Positions 1 through 7,277 are shown, counted from the first letter of the stretch. The stretch is 64,000 nt of DNA from Crocinitomicaceae bacterium (GCA_002713215.1 PAVO01000053.1:31518-95517), one strand, 5' to 3'. Notes: a model not told the origin generated them from the letters alone. Program-made: numbers and translations.

Positions 1-339
1 AAGATCTTGAGCTTGTTGTTCATTGCCCACAACAACAATGGTGTCTTCAATACAAACCCAATTGTGTGTTGCTGAACTTTTAGGAGATAAACTATTTAGT
101 GAGATAGCCCATTGTTCCTCAGAAAAGAAATTCGTAGTCTTTTCTTCTCCATCAGATAGAATGTATTCTCGTATACAGCCTCCAAGTACGAAATATGTGT
201 TTGCCGAAATCTGTCCTTCTTTTAATAAATACTCTCCCTTTTTCAATGCTTTAGTTTGCATGCTGGTGATAATCGCTTCAGACTCTTCAATTGAAAGAGG
301 CGATATTTTGGAGAAGTAATTAATGAACTTTTCGTGCAT
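1..339 (-). CDS. Crp/Fnr-family regulator, N-terminal part (runs off left edge)
   Basis: An open frame on the minus strand starts at an ATG complementary to 337-339 and runs off the left edge, so only about 113 N-terminal residues are visible. They read as a cyclic-nucleotide-binding (cNMP) jelly roll: helices, then KKGEYLLKEG, then a glycine-containing turn before REYILSDGEEKT and FFSEEQW. This is the usual Crp/Fnr sensor layout of small Bacteroidetes regulators; the DNA-binding helix would lie outside the window. It sits directly beyond the attC-like repeat at 363-490 and is on the cassette strand, so it is probably the next cassette. Family is fairly sure; ligand and target are unknown. 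Confidence 0.72.
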   Translation of the reverse strand, partial: MHEKFINYFSKISPLSIEESEAIITSMQTKALKKGEYLLKEGQISANTYFVLGGCIREYILSDGEEKTTNFFSEEQWAISLNSLSPKSSATHNWVCIEDTIVVVGNEQQAQDL

Positions 340-362
340 TAAGGTCTTGTTTTAATTATCGA

Positions 363-490
363 TAACGGTTTTGTATATGAAAAGTAGCGGATTTTTACGC
401 ACTAATTTTTGGTTAAATTACTGACATTAAATTTATAAAATTCATTTCGATTAAGCAACTAAACCACTATTTTTTATATACGTTGTTGTA
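363..490 (-). repeat. attC-like cassette repeat A1
   Basis: Imperfect palindrome of about 128 bp. The left arm TATATGAAAAGTAGCGG pairs with a right arm ending CCACTATTTTTTATATA, and the outer cores read (minus strand) CAACAACG and AACCG|TTAT. The whole element is about 80% identical by eye to the copy at 5797-5921, including the central TAAATTTATAAAATTCATTTCGAT-like segment. It separates the Crp/Fnr fragment from the cupin gene. Recombination-site function is inferred from structure and context. Confidence 0.7.
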
Positions 491-497
491 TGCAGTT

Positions 498-827
498 TTA
501 TTTTTCTTTGTATCTGTCTGCTTGGTCAAATAAGGTCAAATCTTTATAACCTGCCTTAATCTTTGCAGAGTGAATTTCATCTTTTTTTATAAAATAGGAA
601 TCTCCTTTTTTCAATTTATGAATTTCTCCACTTATCGTTATTTCCATTTCTCCATCTAGTACTACTCCCCATTGTGCATTGTGCGAATGTGGTGCAACTT
701 CAGTGTCATTCTCAAATTCCATAAAAATAAATTGTTGTTCTCCAGCTTGAATAAGTCGTGAACTTACGCCTTCTAAAGGAATTTGCGCTTCTGGAAACTT
801 TGAAATCAATTTGTTTGTATTTATCAT
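498..827 (-). CDS. Small cupin-domain protein
   Basis: A 109-aa single-domain cupin. The first cupin motif is visible as HSHNAQWGVVLDGEMEI around residues 47-63, followed by GDSYFIKKDEIHSAKI, which supplies the second-motif histidine. Such stand-alone cupins bind a metal or small ligand; the substrate cannot be told. It lies 49 bp downstream of an ArsR-like regulator on the same strand and both are enclosed by attC-like repeats, so the two probably travel as one cassette with the regulator controlling the cupin. The ATG at 827 is chosen because the palindromic spacer starts just behind it. Confidence 0.72.
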   Translation of the reverse strand: MINTNKLISKFPEAQIPLEGVSSRLIQAGEQQFIFMEFENDTEVAPHSHNAQWGVVLDGEMEITISGEIHKLKKGDSYFIKKDEIHSAKIKAGYKDLTLFDQADRYKEK

Positions 828-876
828 AATAGCATATTTTAATATCTAGAATTATCGATATATTTAGTTAAAAAAA

Positions 877-1179
877 TTATTTTAAGTATTCAATATAGTC
901 CTTTATTATTTTTTCATTTCGTTTGAAATAAGTCCATTTCCCTTTTCGTGTAGAAATAAGCAACTCACATTTTTCCATACTATTTAAATATGTAGAAATT
1001 GTAGATTGTGACATTTCAGTTTTCTTTTGTATAAATGTTCCACAAACACCAAAGTCAAAATGTCCAAGAGTTGGGTGAGGTGGGAAGTTTTCATCAGGTT
1101 CTTTTAACCATTCCAATATTTTCAAACGAGTTCGATTGGTTAATGACTTACTAACTTCTATAAATTGTTTTTCATTCAC
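877..1179 (-). CDS. ArsR-like winged-helix transcriptional regulator
   Basis: A 100-aa helix-turn-helix protein. LTNRTRLKILEWLKEP is the typical first ArsR-family helix, and MSQSTISTYLNSMEKCELLISTRKGKWTYFKRNEK is the recognition helix plus wing. One cysteine (VCGTF) sits before the recognition helix; no clear CxC metal site is seen, so a metal ligand is not supported. It is the first gene of a two-gene unit with the cupin at 498-827 and begins shortly after the attC-like repeat at 1237-1447, as expected for a cassette promoter-proximal gene. Likely represses its own unit (inference). Confidence 0.72.
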   Translation of the reverse strand: MNEKQFIEVSKSLTNRTRLKILEWLKEPDENFPPHPTLGHFDFGVCGTFIQKKTEMSQSTISTYLNSMEKCELLISTRKGKWTYFKRNEKIIKDYIEYLK

Positions 1180-1236
1180 AATGCAAACATATTGATAGTT
1201 TTCGATTTGTCAAAGTGTTTATCGTTCAAATCGCAT

Positions 1237-1447
1237 ACAACGCCCCGCAGCTAAAACAAGTGCGGGCAAAGCAATTTTGGGCGCGCTGACAAAATTTCCA
1301 TTTCTATTGCTTTTTGATAGAGCGCGTGGGAACCAACCACCAAAAGCATACGAGCCGTACACTTAGGTTTAACAATATCGTTTATTCGAGGCATATCGTT
1401 TCAAATTTACACAACTGCTAGCATTTGCCTTTTAGCCGTTGTTAGGC
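1237..1447 (-). repeat. attC-like cassette repeat B1
   Basis: About 210 bp with outer inverted arms: ACAACGCCCCGCAGCTAAAA on the left and TTTTAGCCGTTGTTAGGC on the right. The right end, read on the minus strand, is GCCTAACAACG, an exact match to the RYYYAAC core known from integron attC sites, and the left end reads GCG|TTGTAT. The inner part shares GGGAACCAA and TCGTTTCAAATTTACA with repeats at 2576, 4718 and others. The stop codon of higA lies inside the core. Confidence 0.75.
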
Positions 1448-1744
1448 TACGTTTTTTCTTCCAAGTTTAGCAATCAATTCGAGCTCGGATTTCTTTTCTT
1501 CAAGTTCTTCTTCAATATCGTAATCATCTTGAAGTCCAAGCCAAAACTTAGCGGAATTTCCAAAGTATCTACTTAAACGAACAGCTGTGTCTGCCGTAAT
1601 TCTTCGGTTTCCTTTGATAATCTCTGAAATTCGAGTTTGAGGAATTTTGCAATCCTTTGAAAGTCTATAAGCAGAAACTTCCATAGGCTCTAGAAACTCA
1701 TGAAGTAAAATTTCTCCTGGGTGAATATTAGGTAGCTTTTCCAT
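1442..1744 (-). CDS. higA: HigA-type antitoxin (XRE family)
   Basis: A 100-aa protein of the HigA antitoxin family. It starts with the family signature NIHPGEILLHEFLEPM and carries an XRE helix-turn-helix: YRLSKDCKIPQTRISEIIKG then RRITADTAVRLSRYFG and AKFWLGLQDDYD. It lies 10 bp after the toxin gene, the toxin-first order that is usual for higBA. The antitoxin neutralises HigB and normally represses the operon by binding its promoter; a perfect palindrome upstream of higB (2045-2057) is a candidate operator. Its stop codon overlaps the attC-like core of the following repeat, so the gene ends exactly at the cassette end. Toxin-antitoxin pairs are common stabilisers of integron arrays. Confidence 0.9.
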   Translation of the reverse strand: MEKLPNIHPGEILLHEFLEPMEVSAYRLSKDCKIPQTRISEIIKGNRRITADTAVRLSRYFGNSAKFWLGLQDDYDIEEELEEKKSELELIAKLGRKNVA

Positions 1745-1754
1745 CTTTCAATAT

Positions 1755-2036
1755 TTAATGATAATCAACTATTTCAACTTCTTTGGAGTTTCCATTTTGC
1801 CAAATGAAAATGATTCTCCATTGCTTATAAATTCTAATGCTGTAAAATCCATCCAAGTTTCCGCCGAGTTTTTCCAATCGATTTGAAGGAGGAATTCGAA
1901 GATCTTTAATGTCGGTTGAGTTATTCAACATTCTCAGTTTTCTCCGACCGACAGTTTGAATTTCAAGCGGCAGTTTCTTAACTCGAATTCCGTCCCAAAT
2001 TTTCTCGGTTTCTTTGGAACCAAAGGATAAAATCAT
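1755..2036 (-). CDS. higB: HigB-type toxin (RelE superfamily mRNA interferase)
   Basis: A 93-aa protein of the HigB/RelE family, predicted ribosome-dependent mRNA endonuclease. The sequence follows the family closely: MILSFGSKETEKIWDG, KKLPLEIQTVGRRKLRML, LRIPPSNRLEKLGG, YSIRIYKQWRIIFIW and the C-terminal VEIVDYH. The ATG at 2036 is preferred over one eight codons upstream because family members begin MI.SF and because the upstream choice would swallow the palindrome proposed as operator. It is the first gene of a higBA pair forming one cassette between repeats at 1237 and 2098. Confidence 0.9.
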   Translation of the reverse strand: MILSFGSKETEKIWDGIRVKKLPLEIQTVGRRKLRMLNNSTDIKDLRIPPSNRLEKLGGNLDGFYSIRIYKQWRIIFIWQNGNSKEVEIVDYH

Positions 2037-2044
2037 ACACTTTA

Positions 2045-2057
2045 ACGTTACTAACGT
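2045..2057. promoter_or_regulatory. Palindrome upstream of higB, candidate HigA operator
   Basis: A perfect 6+1+6 palindrome (ACGTTA-C-TAACGT) lies 8 bp before the preferred higB start. HigA-family antitoxins repress their own promoters by binding palindromes of this size; the assignment here rests on position only. Confidence 0.45.
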
Positions 2058-2097
2058 CAAAAGTAAGTAAAATGTTTGGGTTTTGGGTAGAAATGTA

Positions 2098-2178
2098 GCC
2101 TAACGGTCTGGCTATGAAATGTAGCCAAAACATTTTATCGTAGCCAACCCTTGGTTATGTTTTATAGCTCTTGTTGGC
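2098..2178 (-). repeat. attC-like cassette repeat C1 (short form)
   Basis: An 81-bp imperfect palindrome bounded by GCCTAACGG on the left and TTGTTGGC on the right. Inner arms GGCTATGAAATGTAGCC and GGTTATGTTTTATAGC pair with a few mismatches. Size and layout are close to a conventional attC site. It separates the higBA cassette from the NTF2-like gene. Confidence 0.68.
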
Positions 2179-2192
2179 AAATCGTTCATTTA

Positions 2193-2561
2193 TTAAATTT
2201 TATTAGTTGTATGAAAGTGATAAATTTTCCATTTATCCTCTTCAAGTTTTAAAACCATCGTTTCAATTGCACTAATTTTCATTTCTAAACCATTTGATAT
2301 TCCTTTAAATTCAGTCTGATAGGTTGCAATAGCTAGGTCTTTAGATTCGGTTATATTTAATCCATCTAAGCGGAAATTTTCTCCTTGCCAATCATTTTTC
2401 TTCATAAATGAAAGGAAGTCCGTTTTCTTTTGAGTAATGCAGTTATCTGTGAAATATGAGAAATCGTTCGAAAGAAGTTCTTCAACCACCTTCCAACGTT
2501 TAGAGTTAAAAGCGTTATAGAAATCAGCTAGTTTATTCTGAATAGAGATTTTGTTACTCAT
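2193..2561 (-). CDS. SnoaL/NTF2-like domain protein
   Basis: A 122-aa alpha+beta protein with the SnoaL-like (NTF2 fold) pattern: KLADFYNAFNSKRWKVVEELLSNDFSYF at the start, a middle strand pair IATYQTEFKGISNG, and the ending MVLKLEEDKWKIYHFHTT. These proteins are cone-shaped barrels used as small enzymes or ligand-binding domains; no catalytic residues can be assigned. It is a single-gene cassette between repeats at 2098 and 2576. Confidence 0.7.
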   Translation of the reverse strand: MSNKISIQNKLADFYNAFNSKRWKVVEELLSNDFSYFTDNCITQKKTDFLSFMKKNDWQGENFRLDGLNITESKDLAIATYQTEFKGISNGLEMKISAIETMVLKLEEDKWKIYHFHTTNKI

Positions 2562-2575
2562 GAATTTTAATGTTT

Positions 2576-2789
2576 GTCAACGCCCCACGGCTAAGGCAAG
2601 TGCGGGGTAAATGCTTTTGGGTGCGATGGCCAAACATTCATTCCTATTGCGCTTCTTGTGTTGCGCGTGGGAACCAAAACACTTGCTGACTATTGTACTC
2701 ACTTCGGGTCTCGGGTTCATGTTTATTAGATTTCTATCGTTTCAAATTTACAACAAGCCGCCCTATTTGCTTTGTGGCTGCTGTTATAC
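2576..2789 (-). repeat. attC-like cassette repeat B2
   Basis: About 214 bp. The arms TCAACGCCCCACGGCTAAGG and CTTTGTGGCTGCTGTTATAC are inverted relative to each other. The internal segments GCGCGTGGGAACCAA and TCGTTTCAAATTTACAACA are shared with repeats B1, B3 and B4. Minus-strand cores are TAACAGCAGCC and GGGGCG|TTGAC. Confidence 0.72.
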
Positions 2790-2809
2790 TCTTTTGCCAT
2801 TTAATCTAT

Positions 2810-3289
2810 CTATAAAGACTTGAGGAATTTCCTAACGATTTCTTCTTCTAAGTCGTTATTAATTATTTTTTTTAGTGGTGATTGAGCCGAATAGACATGA
2901 ACAAAAAGACCCCATTCTAAATTAGAATTTAAAGGTACTTTTCTCTTCTTGAAATTTGGCCAGCACCCTAATTCTTCATAACCACCTCCTTTTAAATTTC
3001 CGGCACCTTCGCACAATTGAATTCTAACTTTTTCTTCGATACCTTCAATCTGATCAATTTTCAAAATATAGAGGTGGTTTTGAAATTTTCTACGTTTTTG
3101 AATGATTAATTTCTCGGCTAATTTTCCTAATACGAAAAAGGATCTTTCACATGAATCTAAGGGTAAACATTCCATTTCATGAATTGAAAAAATTGAGTCT
3201 GTTTCTTGGCCTTGAGATAAAAAAGAGAATGATGTAAGAAAGAGTGTTATGGGAATTAAACTTTTAATAAAAATTGGATAGTTTTTCAC
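2810..3289 (-). CDS. Predicted secreted protein of unknown function
   Basis: No family recognised. A longer frame begins at 3367 inside the neighbouring repeat; the GTG at 3289 is preferred because it gives a compact signal peptide (MKNYPIFIKSLIPITLFLTSFSF, ending near SQGQE) and removes repeat-encoded residues. The mature part, about 130 residues, has several cysteines (ECLPLDSCERSF, IQLCEGAG, LGCWPNF) that could form disulfides, and ends in a charged helix. It lies alone between attC-like repeats B2 and B3 and so behaves as a single-gene cassette. Start codon uncertain. Confidence 0.55.
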   Translation of the reverse strand: MKNYPIFIKSLIPITLFLTSFSFLSQGQETDSIFSIHEMECLPLDSCERSFFVLGKLAEKLIIQKRRKFQNHLYILKIDQIEGIEEKVRIQLCEGAGNLKGGGYEELGCWPNFKKRKVPLNSNLEWGLFVHVYSAQSPLKKIINNDLEEEIVRKFLKSL

Positions 3290-3325
3290 AGGTTTCGATT
3301 TAGGATTCCGATTGAGGCAATTGAG

Positions 3326-3457
3326 TATAACGTTCTGTGGCCATGAGAAGTAGGCTTTTCGAGGCACAAACTTCGGTACTAGGGATTGGGTTATTAATTT
3401 TCATTCGTTTCAAATTTACAACAGACCTGCCTATTTCTTATTTGGCCGCTGTTATAT
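3326..3457 (-). repeat. attC-like cassette repeat B3
   Basis: About 132 bp, a shorter member of family B. The arm TGTGGCCATGAGAAGTAGGC pairs with GCCTATTTCTTATTTGGCC. Minus-strand cores are ATAACAGCGGCC and GAACG|TTATAC. It is strikingly similar to the repeat at 49797-49947 in the second cluster, sharing GCCATGAGAAGTAGGCTTTT and GGATTGGGTTATTAAT. Confidence 0.72.
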
Positions 3458-3848
3458 GCTTTGCATTTATTGATTTTCTTTTCAAACCCGTACCAATGTG
3501 CTCTGGACACAAAGTTCCAGCTGTCAAGGATTCAAGATAAGCTCGGTCCTTAGCGTTTTCCACTTCCAAATATTTGAATTTGTGCGTACCTCTTAACTTT
3601 ATGCTATTAGGTTGCATATACAGCTTGGAGAAAGAAGATTGATTTCTAACATGATTCAATAGTCGTTGATTTAGTCCGTTTTTACCGCCATTAGTTCTTC
3701 CAACATGTAATACTTCATCGGTTGGACTATAAACAATATAAACTCCTTGCTCAGTGCTTACAGTAATTTTACCAGTCGTTGGAAAAATATTTTCCTTAGA
3801 GTTAACCAAGGTTTCGTATAACTCCTGAATTTCCTTTCGCTTTTTCAT
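3438..3848 (-). CDS. GIY-YIG-like domain protein
   Basis: A 136-aa protein with a GIY-YIG nuclease-like core: GVYIVYSPTDEVLHVGRTNGG matches the GIY...YIG strand pair (here GVY and HVG), followed by the conserved arginine and LNQRLLNHV helix. The C-terminal part has two cysteines and lysines. Catalytic competence cannot be judged from this alone. The last codons (ITAAK) are encoded within the attC-like repeat B3, so the gene runs into the recombination-site palindrome. It lies 9 bp downstream of a HEPN-like gene on the same strand; the two seem to share one cassette, suggesting a nuclease pair or toxin-type module (inference). Confidence 0.68.
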   Translation of the reverse strand: MKKRKEIQELYETLVNSKENIFPTTGKITVSTEQGVYIVYSPTDEVLHVGRTNGGKNGLNQRLLNHVRNQSSFSKLYMQPNSIKLRGTHKFKYLEVENAKDRAYLESLTAGTLCPEHIGTGLKRKSINAKHITAAK

Positions 3849-3857
3849 CTCAATAAA

Positions 3858-4691
3858 TTAAGTTTCGACCGTATCGATAAATTTCCACAGACCCAATTGA
3901 ATTATCTCTTCAAGGTTTTGCAAGTAGGCTTCTCTAACTTCGATTCTAGTAGTAATATCTTTATCATGAATCGTATCGCGAACGTACCAACCAAATTCAT
4001 CCGTATGTTCAGGAAATAAAATTTGGCTGGGGGCAGTTGTCATGGATTTATGTGTAAAATCATTTCTAATAGAGTAGAGATAGTTCTTTATTTCTTGAGA
4101 GCCATGAAATTGAAAGTTAAGATTGTCTGGGTAGTTTGTACAATAGCTTAGTCTAATATTTGCCTTTAATAAGTTGAATTCGTTTTCTGAAATTAATTCA
4201 TTGAAAAAGTTCATAAATGAATTTCGAACTCCATAAATTTTTTGATAGCCTTTGAATAATTGTTTGGAAACTTCTATTGGGTCTTCAGAGCATATTGAAT
4301 AAAGAATTAAATCCCGTTCATTCTTACATTTCTTTGCGACTAGCCACTGGTCAAAACTAATGTAGTGCTTTTGCTGACCTAAATTATCGGCACAAGTAAG
4401 TAGAAGGTATTCCGATAACGGCGGAATTAAATATTTACTTTCAAAAGAGTCACTTTCCCTTGGCAACAGACTATTGGCGAGCCGAATTCTTTCATTAGTG
4501 CGAAAAATTTTTCCAGGAGTTGAGTATTTTCTTGGGTCGGTTTTAAATATTTCTTTAGAATTCCAACTTTCGTCAAACCTTTCACAAATGACTTTGACTT
4601 TTGAATCTAATTTATCAAATTCGACGAATTTATAGAGAGATTCATCATACAGCCTCTGTATGGCTTTTTTATGGTTTTGGTAAGTACTCAA
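3858..4691 (-). CDS. HEPN-like protein of unknown function
   Basis: About 277 aa from a TTG start at 4691; the reading frame continues upstream to 4823, but those 44 codons read through the attC-like repeat and are probably not translated. No ATG occurs before residue 160 or so, making TTG the best choice. Near residues 206-216 the helix YSIRNDFTHKS contains Arg-x4-His, the RNase motif of HEPN domains (R209, H214). HEPN proteins are frequent in toxin, abortive-infection and RNA-processing systems. The upstream GIY-YIG neighbour fits a two-gene mobile module. Function is inference; the fold should be tested by structure prediction. Confidence 0.5.
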   Translation of the reverse strand: MSTYQNHKKAIQRLYDESLYKFVEFDKLDSKVKVICERFDESWNSKEIFKTDPRKYSTPGKIFRTNERIRLANSLLPRESDSFESKYLIPPLSEYLLLTCADNLGQQKHYISFDQWLVAKKCKNERDLILYSICSEDPIEVSKQLFKGYQKIYGVRNSFMNFFNELISENEFNLLKANIRLSYCTNYPDNLNFQFHGSQEIKNYLYSIRNDFTHKSMTTAPSQILFPEHTDEFGWYVRDTIHDKDITTRIEVREAYLQNLEEIIQLGLWKFIDTVET

Positions 4692-4717
4692 TTGATAAGT
4701 AAGTTTCGTGGCATTGC

Positions 4718-4931
4718 ATATAACGCCCCGTGGCCATGAGAAGTAGGCTAGAAGCAGTAAGTGGTGCGTAGGCCAAATATTCATTCCTATTGCGTTTTGC
4801 TTGTCGTGCGCAGGAACCAACACACTTACTGCCCGTGGCAGACTCTTCGGAACTCGGGTATGGGTTATTAAATTTCAATTGTTTCAAATTTAGCACAAAC
4901 TGCCTATTTCTTATGTGGCCACTGTTAGTAT
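4718..4931 (-). repeat. attC-like cassette repeat B4
   Basis: About 214 bp with nested stems. The outer arms are CGTGGCCATGAGAAGTAGGC and GCCTATTTCTTATGTGGCCA, and an inner pair is GCAGTAAGTG and CACTTACTGC. Minus-strand cores are CTAACAGTGGCC and GGGGCG|TTATAT. The two-stem architecture recalls the long attC (VCR-type) hairpins. Confidence 0.75.
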
Positions 4932-4937
4932 GCGTAA

Positions 4938-5780
4938 TTATTCCTTTTTTAAATCAATTATTTCTTCAAGAACTTTTTCAGGTGTTCCTCTGATATACTT
5001 GACATCAGGGACAATTATTTCACTTGATATTTCGACACCTTTTTTGTATGTTTTCTCTTCTTTATTTGATGTTCCTTCATTTAGGATTGTTGTCCAAACA
5101 CCGTCTTTTAAACCCTTTTTCCAATTTCCACGATATCTAGATGTTTGTGTTTCAAAATACCCATCTTCCAATCCATTTAATTCTCCTTTAACATAGGTTC
5201 TTTTTGATTTCAATGCACCTGATGGAAAATAGAACAGTTGTTGTCCATGAGCAATTCCTTTCACGTAGTCCATTTCTTCAATTAAACCACCATTCTCGTC
5301 AAATTTTAGCACGCGTCCATGTATTAACCCATTTTGGTATGGAACTAATTTTTTTAATTGTCCATTTTCATGATAGTACTGCCATGTTCCCATCTTCTTC
5401 AGGTTATCGTGAATTAAAGGATAGTTCCAATGGCCTACATAGGAACGAGTTCCATTAGAATGAAAGTCGTACCATTTAATAGACTTTTCTATGAAGGCGT
5501 GTATTTCTTTTAAAGTATCACCTTCAATAAGTACTTTAGTATGATTTGAGAACTTATATGCATTTTCTAGGGCAGGATCGAAAGAGAGTAAAATGGTGTC
5601 GTTTTCAATTATTCCCCAAGTTCCAAATATTGTGTCATGATCTAGGCATAAATGACAAGATTGAAAATATGTGGAGTCAGGAAGAATTCCAATAACATTC
5701 CCATACAATCCAGTTATTCCTGATTGAGCCGATGAAGACAATTGGATTATTAATAGATTGAAAAGCAGTATATATTTCAT
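4938..5780 (-). CDS. Secreted MORN-repeat (YwqK-like) protein
   Basis: A 280-aa protein with an N-terminal signal peptide (MKYILLFNLLIIQLSSSAQS) and at least five MORN_2-type repeats in the second half, for example GTWQYYHENGQLKKLVPYQ, HGQQLFYFPSGALKS and LNGLEDGYFETQTSRY. Proteins of this class are often labelled antitoxin YwqK by similarity, but most have no known role; the repeats form a beta sheet that may bind surfaces or partners. The N-terminal 110 residues contain CHLCLDHD and do not match a family I recognise. Single-gene cassette between repeats B4 and A2. Confidence 0.7.
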   Translation of the reverse strand: MKYILLFNLLIIQLSSSAQSGITGLYGNVIGILPDSTYFQSCHLCLDHDTIFGTWGIIENDTILLSFDPALENAYKFSNHTKVLIEGDTLKEIHAFIEKSIKWYDFHSNGTRSYVGHWNYPLIHDNLKKMGTWQYYHENGQLKKLVPYQNGLIHGRVLKFDENGGLIEEMDYVKGIAHGQQLFYFPSGALKSKRTYVKGELNGLEDGYFETQTSRYRGNWKKGLKDGVWTTILNEGTSNKEEKTYKKGVEISSEIIVPDVKYIRGTPEKVLEEIIDLKKE

Positions 5781-5796
5781 TTGGCCTTATGCATAC

Positions 5797-5921
5797 TAAC
5801 GGTCTTGTATATGAAAAGTAGCGGATTTTTTGCACGAACTTTTCGGTTAAACACAGACCTTAAATTTATAAAATTCATTTCGATTTAGCACCTAAACCGC
5901 TATTTTTTATATACGTTGTTA
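5797..5921 (-). repeat. attC-like cassette repeat A2
   Basis: A 125-bp palindrome with arms TATATGAAAAGTAGCGG and CCGCTATTTTTTATATA and outer cores (minus strand) GTAACAACG and GACCG|TTAGTA. It is the second copy of family A (first at 363-490) and closes the mercury cassette on its 3' side. Confidence 0.75.
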
Positions 5922-6045
5922 CCCACTGGCTTTATTCCTTTCAGCTTGGTTTTCAGCGTTGGCAAAGACATACTTTTTTGTAATTTTTGGCTTGTGTGTT
6001 GGCTGAAGCGAATTACAAATGTGTATGGCTTTTAGCGTTGGCTTT
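5917..6045 (-). repeat. 3' flank of mercury cassette with TTTTCAGCGTTGG motifs
   Basis: Between the GDCCVxC gene and repeat A2 the sequence GTTACCCAC begins a region rich in GGTTTTCAGCGTTGGC-type and TTTTAGCGTTGGC motifs. The same motif and an inverted GTGGGTAAC recur on the other side of the mercury genes at 7278-7384. It may represent cassette ends or an independent inverted flank of the mercury unit. Confidence 0.4.
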
Positions 6046-6252
6046 TTAACAACAACTTTTATTTTCTTGAATTGGTGGACAAGCTACTGTACCATAAGAA
6101 CAATAAACACAACAATCTCCCTCTTTAGGTTTCAAAACCGTTTTGCAATTCTCACATTCGTAGAAAAATTGACAAGCGTTTGTCGGCATATCTTCTACTT
6201 TTTTATGTCCGCAGTTTGGACAAGTAATTTCAGATTTTAATATAGTTTCCAT
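6046..6252 (-). CDS. GDCCVxC-domain small protein
   Basis: A 68-aa cysteine-rich protein with an N-terminal CPNCGH zinc-ribbon-like pair, a second pair CENCKT, and the signature GDCCVYCSYG followed by VACPPIQ. This matches the small family named for its GDCCVxC motif, some members of which are selenoproteins; here both positions are cysteines. Family members are commonly found beside mercury transport genes. The start ATG shares its A with the merTP stop region (ends meet at 6252), indicating translational coupling. Probably handles thiophilic metal in the cytoplasm (inference). Confidence 0.75.
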   Translation of the reverse strand: METILKSEITCPNCGHKKVEDMPTNACQFFYECENCKTVLKPKEGDCCVYCSYGTVACPPIQENKSCC

Positions 6253-6851
6253 TAATTTTCTTTTTTGTCCGTTACTTTATAGCCTGTTGAATTAATTGCT
6301 TTCTCAATTTCCGTTTCATTGGTTTTGGTTTTGTCAAATTCAACGATTGCATTTCCATTTTCGTAAGACGCTTTTGAATTTACAATTCCGTTGAGTTTAT
6401 TTACTTCGTGATTTACGTGTTCTTCGCAACTCGCACAAGTCATTCCGCTGATTTTAAATTCCGTTGTTTTAATGTCCGATTTGTCAACTACGATAACTTG
6501 CTTTTCTGTATTTGGGTAAAAAATTCCTGAATAGTATGGGAAAGCCAACATTACAATTGCAAATACAGTTACAATTCCTAAAAATTTCTTTGATTTTATA
6601 AATTTTGGTTTTTCGTCCGTCTCACAATCACAGTCTATTTCTTTTTGAGGTTTTAGTTTTTGATACCAAGCAAAGCCAAGAACTAAAATTGTCAGTCCAA
6701 TTAAATAAGGTCTAAAAGGTTCAATCCAAGAAAATGTTGAAGCAATTCCGCTTGTTCCTGCGATTAGAGCCAAAACAGGTGTAATACAACATAATGAAGC
6801 TGTAATTGCAGTTAACAAACCTGCACCAATTAATTTGTTTTCGCTTTTCAT
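6252..6851 (-). CDS. merTP: MerTP: mercuric transport protein fused to MerP-like domain
   Basis: A 199-aa membrane protein. The first part is MerT-like: hydrophobic segment with SLCCITPVLALIAGTSG, the Cys-Cys pair that relays Hg(II) through the membrane, then a second membrane segment (PYLIGLTILVLGFAWY), a cytoplasmic CDCE loop and a third segment (LGIVTVFAIVMLAFPY). The C-terminal 75 residues form a heavy-metal-associated (HMA/MerP) domain with GMTCASCEEHV. Such fusions are typical of Bacteroidetes mer loci. It overlaps the ArsR gene by 4 bp. No mercuric reductase gene lies in the cassette, which is unusual for detoxification by import. Confidence 0.88.
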   Translation of the reverse strand: MKSENKLIGAGLLTAITASLCCITPVLALIAGTSGIASTFSWIEPFRPYLIGLTILVLGFAWYQKLKPQKEIDCDCETDEKPKFIKSKKFLGIVTVFAIVMLAFPYYSGIFYPNTEKQVIVVDKSDIKTTEFKISGMTCASCEEHVNHEVNKLNGIVNSKASYENGNAIVEFDKTKTNETEIEKAINSTGYKVTDKKEN

Positions 6852-7222
6852 ATCGTTTCTAAAATTTTGTTTTTATCAAGTATCTCAAAGAATGGATTTA
6901 GCATTTTTTCGTATTCAGCCGTGAGTGAGTAAAAAATCGTTTGGGCTTCTCTATCGGTTTCTAATAGATTACGGTCTTTCATTTTCCTCAAATGTTGAGA
7001 GATTGCAGAAATGTTCATTCCAAGAATATCGCTTAAATCACAAACGCAAAGTCTTTTTTCCTCAAAGAGTAGGTAAAGTATTTTCAGTCGAACGCTATTT
7101 CCGACTAATGAAAGTCCGTTCGCCAAATAGTCGAACGATTCGTTTAATTCCGAAACTGTGTCTTTGCAACGATTTATTTGTTCAATATCGGCTTTTTGTC
7201 TTATGCAAGAATTATTTTCCAT
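6848..7222 (-). CDS. ArsR/SmtB-family metal-responsive repressor
   Basis: A 124-aa winged-helix regulator. LVGNSVRLKILYLLFEE starts the HTH core, LCVCDLSDILGMN carries the CxC metal motif of ArsR-type sensors on the third helix, and ISQHLRKMKDRNLLETDREAQTIFYSL is the recognition helix and wing. In Bacteroidetes mer operons an ArsR protein often replaces MerR. It is the first gene of the three-gene mercury cassette, overlapping merTP by 4 bp, and presumably releases the promoter on binding Hg(II) or a related thiophilic metal. Confidence 0.88.
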   Translation of the reverse strand: MENNSCIRQKADIEQINRCKDTVSELNESFDYLANGLSLVGNSVRLKILYLLFEEKRLCVCDLSDILGMNISAISQHLRKMKDRNLLETDREAQTIFYSLTAEYEKMLNPFFEILDKNKILETI

Positions 7223-7277
7223 AAAACAAAGTTACGGTTATTTCTTATTTAAGCAAATACTAAAATACAATATTCTC

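Noticed and set aside
23..319. Plus-strand open frame of 98 aa at left edge
   Set aside because: The complementary strand encodes a recognisable Crp/Fnr domain with much better composition.
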